From an uncultured Pseudomonadota bacterium (GTDB lineage: Bacteria > Pseudomonadota > Gammaproteobacteria > Methylococcales > Methylomonadaceae): a DNA stretch of 64,000 nucleotides. Position 1 is the stretch's first letter. Each line of letters opens with the position of its first letter. The stretch lies in contig CAIPQN010000012.1 of NCBI GenBank assembly GCA_903867225.1, positions 20,909-84,908 on the forward strand. Direction: 5' to 3'. Of this stretch, positions 56,615 to 64,000 are shown one piece after another. The position numbers were made by a program, and so were the translations under genes. Below the pieces are notes generated by a model. The model was not told the origin of the DNA and ran no database searches. It saw only the letters and a list, made by a program, of their open reading frames with translations.

Positions 56615-59170
56615 ATGAACCTCGAAAAAATCCACACACCCATGATGCAACAGTATTTTCGCATCAAAGCACAACATCCTGACACCTTAGTTTTTTATCG
56701 AATGGGTGATTTTTACGAGTTGTTTTACGACGATGCAAAAAAAGCCGCGCAACTTTTAAATATCACACTCACCAGTCGGGGAAGTTCAAACGGCGAACCG
56801 ATTCCCATGGCAGGCATTCCGCATCATGCCGCTGAAAATTACATTGCCAAAATTTTGCGAGCTGGTGAATCCGTCGCGCTTTGTGAACAAATTGGCGATC
56901 CAGCAACGAGCAAAGGACCTGTTGAACGAAAAGTCGTTCGCATCGTCACGCCCGCTACCGTTACAGACGAAGCGTTGCTTGAAGAACGGCAAGATAATTT
57001 ACTCGTGGCGGTTTCATGGTTAAAAAATCAATACGGCATCGCCAGTTTAGATGTCACCAGTGGACGATTTGTGTTGCAACAAGTTGATTCAGAAGACGCA
57101 TTGATTAACGAAATTGCTCGTTTAAATCCTGCTGAATTGTTATTTTCTGATGATTTTGCTTTGTCGCAGACACTCAAACAACGTAACGGCTTATGTCGTC
57201 GCCCCGCGTGGCATTTTGAAACATCAAGTGCGCGAGAACGGCTACTTTCACAATTCAAAGCGACGGATTTAAAAGGTTTTGGTTGCGATGAATTAACAAC
57301 AGCAATTGCCGCAGCGGGCGCGTTGTTGCAATACGTTAAAGATACCCAGCAAGCTGCATTGCCGCATATTCAAGGGATTCGAGTTGAAAGTAACGACGAT
57401 TGCATTCAACTCGATGCCGCAAGTCGGCGAAATTTAGAACTCGATTCACACCCATCGGGCGAAATGAAATACACGCTTTTCGGCGTTCTCGACAGCACAA
57501 TCACGTCGATGGGAAGTCGCTGTTTACGGCGTTGGTTGAATCGTCCGCTTAGAAATCAATCGATTTTGAAGCACCGTTATGCGTGCGTGGCGAGTTTGCT
57601 TCATTCACGAGAATATCAAAATGTTCAAAGTCAGTTGCGGCAAATTGGGGATATTGAACGCATAAGCTCGCGAGTCGCGATGAAATCAGCGCGTCCACGA
57701 GATTTAATTACGTTGCGTGACAGTTTGACTGCGTTGCCACAATTGCAACGGCTTTTAGCGCAGCACGATAATCCGCAAATTCAACACATTAACAAACAAA
57801 TTACCATTCCGCCTGATACTGCTGAATTATTGCATCGCGCGATTTTTGATAATCCGCCTGTTTTGATTCGTGACGGCGGCGTGATTGCAGGTGGTTATAA
57901 CGCTGAACTCGATGAATTACGCGACTTGAGCCAAAATGCCGATCAGTTTTTAATTGATATGGAACAACGTGAACGCGCCACGACAGGCATCAGCACGCTG
58001 AAAGTTAGTTACAATCGGATTCACGGTTATTTTATTGAAATTTCGCATTTGCACGCTGAAAAAATTCCTGCACATTATCGTCGCAAACAAACGTTAAAAG
58101 GCGCGGAGCGTTACATCACAGACGAATTAAAAAATTTTGAAGACAAAGTTTTAAGCGCACGCGAAAAATCGCTCTCATTTGAAAAATTTTTGTATGACCA
58201 ATTGTTAGAAATTATTGGTTTATCCGTCCCTGAATTGCAGTTGTGTGCGAGTGCGCTTGCCGAACTTGATGTTTTGAGTTGTTTTGCTGAACGTGCTGAA
58301 AAATTGAATTTATCACAACCAACTTTGACCGATAAAAATGCTATTCACATTGAAGCAGGTCGTCATTTAGTTGTTGAATATATTTCAACTTCGCCTTTTG
58401 TGCCGAATGATTTGATGCTATCAATACAACGTCGAATGCTAATGATTACAGGACCTAACGCGGGAGGAAAATCAACATTTATGCGCCAAACCGCGTTGAT
58501 GGTGCTACTTTCACACATTGGAAGTTACGTTCCCGCGAAAAATTTTGTGTGCGGCGATATTGATAAAATTTTCACCCGAATTGGCGCATCTGATGATTTA
58601 AGTAGTGGACGCTCAACGTTTATGGTGGAAATGTCCGAAGCGGCAAATATCTTGCACAATGCAACTTCAAAAAGTTTAATTCTTATCGATGAAATCGGAC
58701 GCGGAACGAGTACATTTGATGGACTTTCGCTGGCTTGGGCGTGTGCTGAACATTTGGCAAAAGAAACCAAAGCCTTTACGCTTTTTGCGACCCATTATTT
58801 TGAATTGACTTCGCTTGCTGATGCACATCGCAACATTCATAACGTGCATTTAGAAGCGATTGAACACGGTGATACGATTATTTTTTTACACGCGGTCAAA
58901 GATGGCGCAGCAAATCAAAGTTATGGGTTACAAGTCGCGGCATTAGCAGGTGTACCGCGTGTTGTGATTGAAAATGCAAAAACGAAATTACGCGAATTGG
59001 AAATGCACGCTTACACCGAGCAACAGATAAAACGTGGCAATGACCAAATTGATTTATTTGTATCGCAATCTGAAAATCCCGTAATGGAATTACTTAAAGA
59101 CATTCGCGCCGACGATTTAACGCCAAAACAAGCGTTGGAATTGATTTATCGCCTTAAACAATTGGTGTAA
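56615..59170 (+). CDS. mutS: DNA mismatch repair protein
   Basis: MutS recognises mismatches and starts methyl-directed repair. From the ATG at 56615 it is 851 residues (E. coli 853). It has the N-terminal mismatch-binding [15 protein letters not shown] (the Phe-x-Glu motif), the core and clamp domains, and the ATPase domain with Walker [17 protein letters not shown], Walker [17 protein letters not shown] and the conserved [10 protein letters not shown]. The frame from 56537 adds 26 residues that resemble nothing in the family and cross the inverted repeat, so I rejected it. The TlpA-like gene starts three bases after its stop. Confidence 0.97.
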   Translation: MNLEKIHTPMMQQYFRIKAQHPDTLVFYRMGDFYELFYDDAKKAAQLLNITLTSRGSSNGEPIPMAGIPHHAAENYIAKILRAGESVALCEQIGDPATSKGPVERKVVRIVTPATVTDEALLEERQDNLLVAVSWLKNQYGIASLDVTSGRFVLQQVDSEDALINEIARLNPAELLFSDDFALSQTLKQRNGLCRRPAWHFETSSARERLLSQFKATDLKGFGCDELTTAIAAAGALLQYVKDTQQAALPHIQGIRVESNDDCIQLDAASRRNLELDSHPSGEMKYTLFGVLDSTITSMGSRCLRRWLNRPLRNQSILKHRYACVASLLHSREYQNVQSQLRQIGDIERISSRVAMKSARPRDLITLRDSLTALPQLQRLLAQHDNPQIQHINKQITIPPDTAELLHRAIFDNPPVLIRDGGVIAGGYNAELDELRDLSQNADQFLIDMEQRERATTGISTLKVSYNRIHGYFIEISHLHAEKIPAHYRRKQTLKGAERYITDELKNFEDKVLSAREKSLSFEKFLYDQLLEIIGLSVPELQLCASALAELDVLSCFAERAEKLNLSQPTLTDKNAIHIEAGRHLVVEYISTSPFVPNDLMLSIQRRMLMITGPNAGGKSTFMRQTALMVLLSHIGSYVPAKNFVCGDIDKIFTRIGASDDLSSGRSTFMVEMSEAANILHNATSKSLILIDEIGRGTSTFDGLSLAWACAEHLAKETKAFTLFATHYFELTSLADAHRNIHNVHLEAIEHGDTIIFLHAVKDGAANQSYGLQVAALAGVPRVVIENAKTKLRELEMHAYTEQQIKRGNDQIDLFVSQSENPVMELLKDIRADDLTPKQALELIYRLKQLV

Positions 59171-59173
59171 AAA

Positions 59174-59683
59174 ATGAAAACAATACAGCTTATTTTTATC
59201 ATTGCGTTATTGGCATTGACGGCAGGCATTGGTGTTCGGATGTTTAATCAATGGCAAACTGAACAACAACCGATTCCATTGCCAACATTTTCATTTCCCG
59301 ATTTGAACGGCGTGCCACATTCTTCAACGGAGTGGAATGGCAGAATTATTGTGCTGAATTTTTGGGCGACGTGGTGTCCGTCATGCCTAAAAGAAATTCC
59401 AGCGTTTATGGCGTTGCAAACTGAATTTGGCGAAAAAGTGCAATTTGTCGGCATTGCACTTGATGACATTGAAGCGGTCAAACAATTCAACAACAAAAAC
59501 GCCGTGAATTATCCACTGTTAATTTCGGGCGATTGGGCGGGATTTGATTTGGCAAAAAAACTCGGTAATTTAGTTAGTGCAATTCCTTACACTGTTGTCG
59601 TCAATTCTGCGGGGCTGGTTATTTATCATCATGCTGGCGAATTATCCGCAAGTGAATTAAGAACAGTGATTGACGGTTTATAA
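59174..59683 (+). CDS. TlpA/ResA-like membrane-anchored thioredoxin-fold protein
   Basis: This 169-residue protein has an N-terminal membrane anchor or uncleaved signal (about 5-22) and a periplasmic thioredoxin fold. The redox pair is Cys68 and Cys71 in FWATWCPSCLKEIPAF, with the cis-Pro region in SAIPYTVVV. The Pro-Ser filling of the CxxC differs from DsbA (CPHC) but is common in TlpA/ResA-like reductases. Likely tasks are reduction of cytochrome c or other exported cysteine proteins. It lies between mutS and bepA in one direction, with tight spacing. Confidence 0.85.
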   Translation: MKTIQLIFIIALLALTAGIGVRMFNQWQTEQQPIPLPTFSFPDLNGVPHSSTEWNGRIIVLNFWATWCPSCLKEIPAFMALQTEFGEKVQFVGIALDDIEAVKQFNNKNAVNYPLLISGDWAGFDLAKKLGNLVSAIPYTVVVNSAGLVIYHHAGELSASELRTVIDGL

Positions 59684-59687
59684 ATTC

Positions 59688-61145
59688 ATGAACAGAAAAT
59701 TTTGGAAACGATTCATTTTGACAGGATTGATGATGGCTCCAATCCCAATGTACGCGCTTGAACTGAACAAAATAGAATTGCCTGATATGGGAGATTCGGC
59801 GGGAGCTTTAATCAGTCCAGCAGAAGAAAAACAATATGGTGAGGCTTTTTTTCGCAGCTTACACAGCCAAGTTGAAATCAACCAAGACAGTGAAATTCAA
59901 GATTATATTCAAACGATTGGCGAAAAATTAGTTGCTAACAGCGATACGCCTAGTTATCCATTTCATTTTTTTGTCGTTTTAGAAAATGACATCAATGCTT
60001 TTGCAGGTCCTGGTGGTTATATCGGTGTAAATTCTGGGTTAATTTTAATGACAGAAGCAGAAAGTGAACTCGCATCGGTTATGGCTCATGAAATCGCTCA
60101 CGTCACGCAACGCCATTTGTATCGTTCTTATGAATCGAGTTCACGATTATCAATTCCAATGGCGGCAGCAACATTAGGCGCAATTTTACTCGGTACACAA
60201 TCCGCAGCAGCAGGACAAGCGGCAATCATGGCAATTCAAGCAGGCAGCGTTCAATTTCAAATTGATTTTACTCGTGAACACGAAGCCGAAGCCGATCGAG
60301 TTGGAATGCAAACGTTATCGAATTCAACTTATGATCCGCGCAGTATGCCGACGTTTTTTGAACGATTGCAGCAATCGACGCGCTATGCAGGACAAAATAT
60401 CCCAGAATTTTTACGCACACATCCAGTGACGGCTTCGCGGATTTCAGATTCACGCGGACGAGCGGATAATTACCCGTATAAGCAATATCCCGATTCGTTA
60501 ACGTATCAACTTATTAAAACGAAATTACACGTTTTACTCAGCAAAAATGACAATGAAATTCATGCAATTTTACAAGCACGATTGAATCAAGGATTGCCTG
60601 AACAGCGTACAGTTGCACAATATGGTTTAGGATTATTCGCATTAAAAACACAAAATTTTGTGGGCGCGGAAACGATTTTCCAAGGTTTAATAAAAGATAA
60701 TCCAGAACAATCGCATTACGCGGCAGCATTGGCACGAACTGCTTTAGAATCGAGCAATTACAAACTGGCATTAACACGCTATCAGAAATTAACAGCACAA
60801 TTTCCTGATAATAATGCGATGAAATTGGAATATGTCAGTGCTTTGTTAAAAACAGGCGATCCAAATACGGCGAAAAATTTATTGCTTTCGTTGCCGTTGA
60901 AAACTCAAAAATTGCCCGTATTTTCACAATTACTTGCTCAAACGTATGGTGATTTGAATCAACCTGCGGAATCGCATCGTTATTTGGCGGATTATTATTT
61001 TGCTATTGGTGAGACGCAACAGGCTATTTTACAACTTCGATTGGCGCAACAGATTAGAGGCATTAGCTCACAAATGATGGCAATTTTGCGTGAGAAATTA
61101 ACATTTTTATGGAACGTAAGTGAACAAGAGCATCGGAACCGATAA
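59688..61145 (+). CDS. bepA: Periplasmic M48 metalloprotease/chaperone (BepA-like) with TPR domain
   Basis: BepA-type proteins help assemble outer-membrane beta-barrels and degrade stalled ones. The 485-residue protein has a signal peptide (ILTGLMMAPIPMYA), then a M48 protease domain with zinc motif HEIAH in MAHEIAHVTQRH and the third ligand Glu in REHEAEADRVG. The C-terminal half has TPR helices (QGLPEQRTVAQYGLGLFALKTQNF; SSNYKLALTRYQKLTAQFP). I set the start at 59688; the upstream frame start overlaps the TlpA-like stop by many codons. It sits directly upstream of the rpoD promoter. Confidence 0.9.
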   Translation: MNRKFWKRFILTGLMMAPIPMYALELNKIELPDMGDSAGALISPAEEKQYGEAFFRSLHSQVEINQDSEIQDYIQTIGEKLVANSDTPSYPFHFFVVLENDINAFAGPGGYIGVNSGLILMTEAESELASVMAHEIAHVTQRHLYRSYESSSRLSIPMAAATLGAILLGTQSAAAGQAAIMAIQAGSVQFQIDFTREHEAEADRVGMQTLSNSTYDPRSMPTFFERLQQSTRYAGQNIPEFLRTHPVTASRISDSRGRADNYPYKQYPDSLTYQLIKTKLHVLLSKNDNEIHAILQARLNQGLPEQRTVAQYGLGLFALKTQNFVGAETIFQGLIKDNPEQSHYAAALARTALESSNYKLALTRYQKLTAQFPDNNAMKLEYVSALLKTGDPNTAKNLLLSLPLKTQKLPVFSQLLAQTYGDLNQPAESHRYLADYYFAIGETQQAILQLRLAQQIRGISSQMMAILREKLTFLWNVSEQEHRNR

Positions 61146-61177
61146 CGTAGTAAATCGGACAAAAAAACAGCTTTTGT

Positions 61178-61207
61178 TTGCCTTATCAAGCACATTTTAA
61201 GTATAAT
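61178..61207 (+). promoter_or_regulatory. Sigma70-type promoter of rpoD
   Basis: -35 TTGCCT (61178-61183) and -10 TATAAT (61202-61207) are 18 bases apart, 55 bases upstream of the rpoD ATG. A perfect 12-base palindrome GCCCTTAAGGGC (61212-61223) covers the expected start of the transcript. Confidence 0.75.
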
Positions 61208-61262
61208 CACCGCCCTTAAGGGCATCAAAAAGTTAATCTTTTATTACCGGCGCGAATAAATA

Positions 61263-63146
61263 ATGAGTGAAGAACAACAGCAATCACAATTAAAACAATT
61301 GATCGCCAAAGGCAAAGTTCAAGGCTATTTGACCTACGCGGAAGTCAATGATCATTTACCCAGTGATATTGCTGATCCCGAGCAAATTGAAGATATTATC
61401 AATATGATCAATAACATGGGGATTCAGGTGCATGAAGTAGCACCCGATGAAGACTCATTGATTACGGATTCTGCAGCTGTAGTTACCGACGACGAAGATG
61501 CTGAAGAAGTAGCTGCATTAGCCTCTTCTGATAACGAATTCGGACGCACTACAGATCCTGTGCGAATGTATATGCGTGAAATGGGTTCAGTGGAATTATT
61601 GACTCGCGCTGATGAATTAAAAATCGCTAAACGTATTGAAGAAGGGCAACGTCAAATCATACAAGCGATGGCTCGCTCTTGTTTCGTAGTAAACGATTTT
61701 ATTGTATCTTTTGATTCTATTCCGCCTGCTGAAGCCGTTGCACAAATTGCAAAAAATCCTGATGAAAATAATACTCGCTTAATTGATTTAATTTCTGGCT
61801 TTGTTGACTTATCTGAACCCGATAATCTAATTGCTTCGTTACCTATTACAGATGTTGCAGTTGATGGTGAAGAAGAGGAAGACGACGATAGTGTTGCTGT
61901 AGTGGTTGATGACAGCGGTGAAGATGATATTAAAAGTTTGAATTATGACGAAGTTAAAGAAAAAGTCGATACACTCAGACTACAATTAACAAAAGTTTCA
62001 GAAGTCCTAAAAAAATACGGTTACGATAGTGATAAAGCGGAAAAAGAATTTGAAAAATTAACCGAATTATTCATGGAATTTAAATGGTCAACGACTTATT
62101 TGAAAAAGTTGGCGGGCATTATTCCTCGCGGTATTACAGTTGTTCGGACACAAGAAAAATTAATTAGCGAAATTGTAAATAATTATGCTGGCATGCCTCG
62201 CAAGGAATTTTTAGCGTTATTTAGTGATAATGAAACAAATTCAACATGGTTAGAGAAATGCTTGTCTAATCCAATTTATGGCGAACGTGTAAAAGAGCGC
62301 GAAAAAGAATTACGCAAAGCGTTAAAAGTTATGATTGAAATTGAATCTGAATACGGTTCAACAATTACTGGATTGAAAGATATAAATCGTCGTATGACCA
62401 TCGGTGAAGCAAAAGCTCGACGGGCAAAAAGAGAAATGATTGAAGCGAATTTACGATTAGTCATTTCTATTGCGAAAAAATATACTAATCGCGGCTTACA
62501 ATTTTTAGACTTAATTCAAGAAGGCAATATCGGCTTGATGAAAGCAGTAGATAAATTTGAATACCGTCGTGGTTATAAGTTTTCAACTTACGCAACGTGG
62601 TGGATACGTCAAGCGATTACGCGCTCAATTGCTGACCAGGCACGAACAATTCGAATTCCTGTTCACATGATTGAAACGATTAACAAACTGAATCGTATTT
62701 CACGTCAAATTTTACAAGAATTAGGACGCGAAGCGACACCAGAAGAATTGGCAGAGCGTATGGAAATGCCAGAAGATAAGGTTCGCAAGGTACTAAAAAT
62801 TGCTAAAGAACCAATTTCAATGGAAACGCCCGTTGGCGATGATGAAGATTCGCATTTGGGTGATTTTATTGAGGATTCTAAAGTATTATCTCCAGTGGAA
62901 GCTGCAACAATAGAAGGTTTGAAAGAATCTACTCAGAATGTACTAGCGGGTTTAACTGCACGCGAAGCCAAAGTTTTACGGATGCGCTTCGGTATTAACA
63001 TGAATACCGATCACACATTAGAGGAAGTTGGTAAACAGTTTGATGTAACTCGTGAACGAATTCGTCAAATTGAAGCAAAAGCATTGCGTAAATTGCGTCA
63101 TCCTTCTCGTTCAGAACAATTACGTTGTTTCTTGGATACAGATTAA
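61263..63146 (+). CDS. rpoD: RNA polymerase primary sigma factor RpoD (sigma70)
   Basis: RpoD directs RNA polymerase to housekeeping promoters. The 627-residue protein has region 1.1 ([26 protein letters not shown]), region 1.2 ([21 protein letters not shown]), the acidic nonconserved insert ([21 protein letters not shown]), region 2 ([59 protein letters not shown]), and region 4 ([46 protein letters not shown]). Unlike the usual rpsU-dnaG-rpoD operon, no dnaG precedes it here. It has its own promoter, and the CAU tRNA follows eight bases after its stop, so both are likely on one transcript. Confidence 0.98.
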   Translation: MSEEQQQSQLKQLIAKGKVQGYLTYAEVNDHLPSDIADPEQIEDIINMINNMGIQVHEVAPDEDSLITDSAAVVTDDEDAEEVAALASSDNEFGRTTDPVRMYMREMGSVELLTRADELKIAKRIEEGQRQIIQAMARSCFVVNDFIVSFDSIPPAEAVAQIAKNPDENNTRLIDLISGFVDLSEPDNLIASLPITDVAVDGEEEEDDDSVAVVVDDSGEDDIKSLNYDEVKEKVDTLRLQLTKVSEVLKKYGYDSDKAEKEFEKLTELFMEFKWSTTYLKKLAGIIPRGITVVRTQEKLISEIVNNYAGMPRKEFLALFSDNETNSTWLEKCLSNPIYGERVKEREKELRKALKVMIEIESEYGSTITGLKDINRRMTIGEAKARRAKREMIEANLRLVISIAKKYTNRGLQFLDLIQEGNIGLMKAVDKFEYRRGYKFSTYATWWIRQAITRSIADQARTIRIPVHMIETINKLNRISRQILQELGREATPEELAERMEMPEDKVRKVLKIAKEPISMETPVGDDEDSHLGDFIEDSKVLSPVEAATIEGLKESTQNVLAGLTAREAKVLRMRFGINMNTDHTLEEVGKQFDVTRERIRQIEAKALRKLRHPSRSEQLRCFLDTD

Positions 63147-63153
63147 ACAATTT

Positions 63154-63230
63154 GGACTCTTAGCTCAGTTGGTTAGAGCATCCGACTCATAATCGGCAGG
63201 TCGTAGGTTCAAGTCCTACAGGGTCTACCA
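63154..63230 (+). tRNA. tRNA with CAU anticodon, probably tRNA-Ile2 (Met possible)
   Basis: A 77-base cloverleaf has acceptor GGACTCT, D-arm GCTCAGTTGGTTAGAGC, anticodon loop CTCATAA and T-arm GGTTCAAGTCC, with encoded CCA. The CAU anticodon fits tRNA-Ile2 (after lysidine modification) or elongator Met. The location behind rpoD matches ileX of E. coli. The acceptor pairs G1 with T72 (G-U) and T5 with G68 (U-G), a rather weak helix. It borders an integrase gene, so its 3' end was likely an attachment site. Confidence 0.9.
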
Positions 63231-63236
63231 ATCAAA

Positions 63237-63880
63237 TCAAGCCCTGCGGCGGTTTTCGTTAGCAGGGTTTTTTTGTGAGTGTAGTAAATTTGTCACAATT
63301 TTTGTGTTGCCTGCGAAGTCTGCCAAGTGGTCACTCGACAAATGCGCGTAACGTAAAACCATTTTTAAATCTGCCCAACCGCCTAATTCTTTCAAGACGT
63401 GTAACGGTGTTCCGTTTTGAACGTGCCAACTTGCCCAAGTGTGACGAAGGTCATGCCAACGAAAATCAGAAATCCCCGCTCGAACTAATGCCGCCCGCCA
63501 TGCTTTTGTATTCGCAATGCCAACGGATTTGCCTTTGTAAGTGAAAACATTGGTTTCATGTTTACCAATTTGCTTGCGTAACACTAGCATCGCGTCATCA
63601 TTTAGCGGCACAGCAATCGCCTTCTTACTTTTTGACTGCTCGGCATCAATCCACGCGCAACGTCGTTGCATATCAATCTGTGACCACTGCAAACCCGTGA
63701 CGTTCGATTCACGCAAGCCCGTTGCTAATGAAAAACGTGCCATTGCTTCAAGATGTTCAGGCAATTCGTGAAATAAATGATTCGCTTCTGTTTGGGTTAG
63801 CCAACGAATACGCCCCGAATTTTCAGGTAACAATTTAATCGGTGGCACACTGTCTAACCATGTTACCAACGGAGTAAAAA
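63237..63880 (-). pseudogene. Tyrosine integrase, N-terminus removed by an IS element
   Basis: The open frame (from a TTG near 63869) encodes a complete catalytic domain of a phage/island-type tyrosine recombinase: Arg53 in ATGLRESN, His139-x-x-Arg142 in HDLRHTWASW, Trp165 in LGGWAD, and Tyr174 in LRYAHLSS. The N-terminal core-binding domain (about 140 residues in full-length members) is missing: upstream of WLDSVPP the frame meets IS21-like sequence at about 63881. The last codons overlap the terminator behind the tRNA, and the gene reads toward the tRNA, the usual layout of an element integrated at that site. The missing part may lie beyond the IS element. Confidence 0.85.
63242..63274 (+). 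terminator. Terminator of rpoD-tRNA
   Basis: A 6-bp stem (CCCTGC / GCAGGG) with a 14-base loop is followed by seven T, twelve bases after the tRNA CCA. It is also the coding end of the convergent integrase. Confidence 0.7.
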
Positions 63881-64000
63881 TGACCCCCTAACGACGGAAT
63901 AAAATTGACCCCCTTGATTCAAAATAGCGGTTTTTCTTTACCGCGAAATTATTATGTTGAATCAGGATGTATTTGTGAAAATTCAAGTTTTAGATCATCA
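63881..64000 (+). mobile_element. Left end of an IS21-family insertion sequence (partial)
   Basis: The end carries two copies of TGACCCCCT 25 bases apart (63881-63889 and 63906-63914), which is the tandem transposase-binding repeat pattern of IS21-family ends. It is followed at 63954 by an ORF start reading MLNQDVFVKIQVLDH, typical of the IstA transposase N-terminus. The element cuts the integrase coding sequence near 63880 and runs off the window. The exact outer boundary and any target duplication cannot be fixed without the other end. Confidence 0.8.
63954..64000 (+). CDS. istA: IS21-family transposase IstA, N-terminal tip (partial)
   Basis: Fifteen codons are visible (MLNQDVFVKIQVLDH) before the window ends. 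The motif resembles the beginning of IstA, whose next residues normally form a helix-turn-helix. The ATG lies 40 bases inside the second terminal repeat, which is the expected position. Function is inferred from context and this short segment. Confidence 0.65.
   Translation, partial: MLNQDVFVKIQVLDH

Overview
The window looks like chromosome of an AT-rich (by eye about 40% GC) gammaproteobacterium. Supporting signs are rpoD followed by a CAU-anticodon tRNA, a standalone cobalamin riboswitch upstream of btuB, CysD/CysN sulfate activation, BepA, SucA and MetA. The combination of a GH57 enzyme with malQ and glgC/glgB/glgA, ilvB-ilvH-ilvC, and many TonB and hybrid-kinase genes is what I would expect from Methylococcales-type bacteria, but no methane or methanol oxidation gene lies here, so that placement is inference.

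Layout. 1-2.5 kb: the 5' tip of map and a TonB receptor. 2.6-4.4 kb: a HaeIII/NgoPII-type restriction-modification pair. 4.5-7.3 kb: a three-gene signalling operon (XRE regulator with a kinase-like phosphoacceptor helix, NarX-like kinase, NarL-like regulator). 7.4-12.9 kb: cysD-cysN, lysS, cysteine desulfurase and IscA-type carrier. 13-18.4 kb: Tim44-like protein, periplasmic beta-propeller, DUF4242 protein, TetR regulator with a palindromic operator, metA and a P-loop ATPase. 18.4-21.2 kb: B12 riboswitch, btuB and a BtuM-like transporter. 21.3-30.6 kb: cysE, tRNA-Arg and the glycogen/maltodextrin locus. 30.6-40 kb: housekeeping genes (MOSC protein, trpC, nadC, bioD, mtaB), a dynamin-like GTPase, a lytic transglycosylase lipoprotein and a frameshifted surface-protein gene. 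40-49.4 kb: sucA, coaBC, purC and the ilv operon. 49.7-53.9 kb: an orphan signalling cluster (CheY-like, MCP-like, PAS-hybrid kinase, receiver). 54.2-63.2 kb: nrdA, mutS, TlpA-like thioredoxin, bepA, rpoD and the tRNA. The end is a mobile scar: a tyrosine integrase next to the tRNA, cut by an IS21-like element that runs off the window.

How genes work together. CysD/CysN activate sulfate and CysE makes O-acetylserine, both feeding cysteine; the desulfurase and IscA-type protein use cysteine sulfur for Fe-S clusters; MetA opens methionine synthesis. GlgC, GlgA and GlgB build glycogen, while MalQ and the GH57 enzyme remodel glucans. BtuB and the BtuM-like protein would carry B12 across outer and inner membrane under riboswitch control.

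The most unusual points are the XRE-DHp protein without a kinase domain in a two-component operon, a CysN with a shrunken and P-loop-less APS-kinase tail, a possible leader ORF controlled by the riboswitch, the GGCC-type R-M pair together with marked scarcity of GGCC, and the IS-interrupted integrase at the tRNA.
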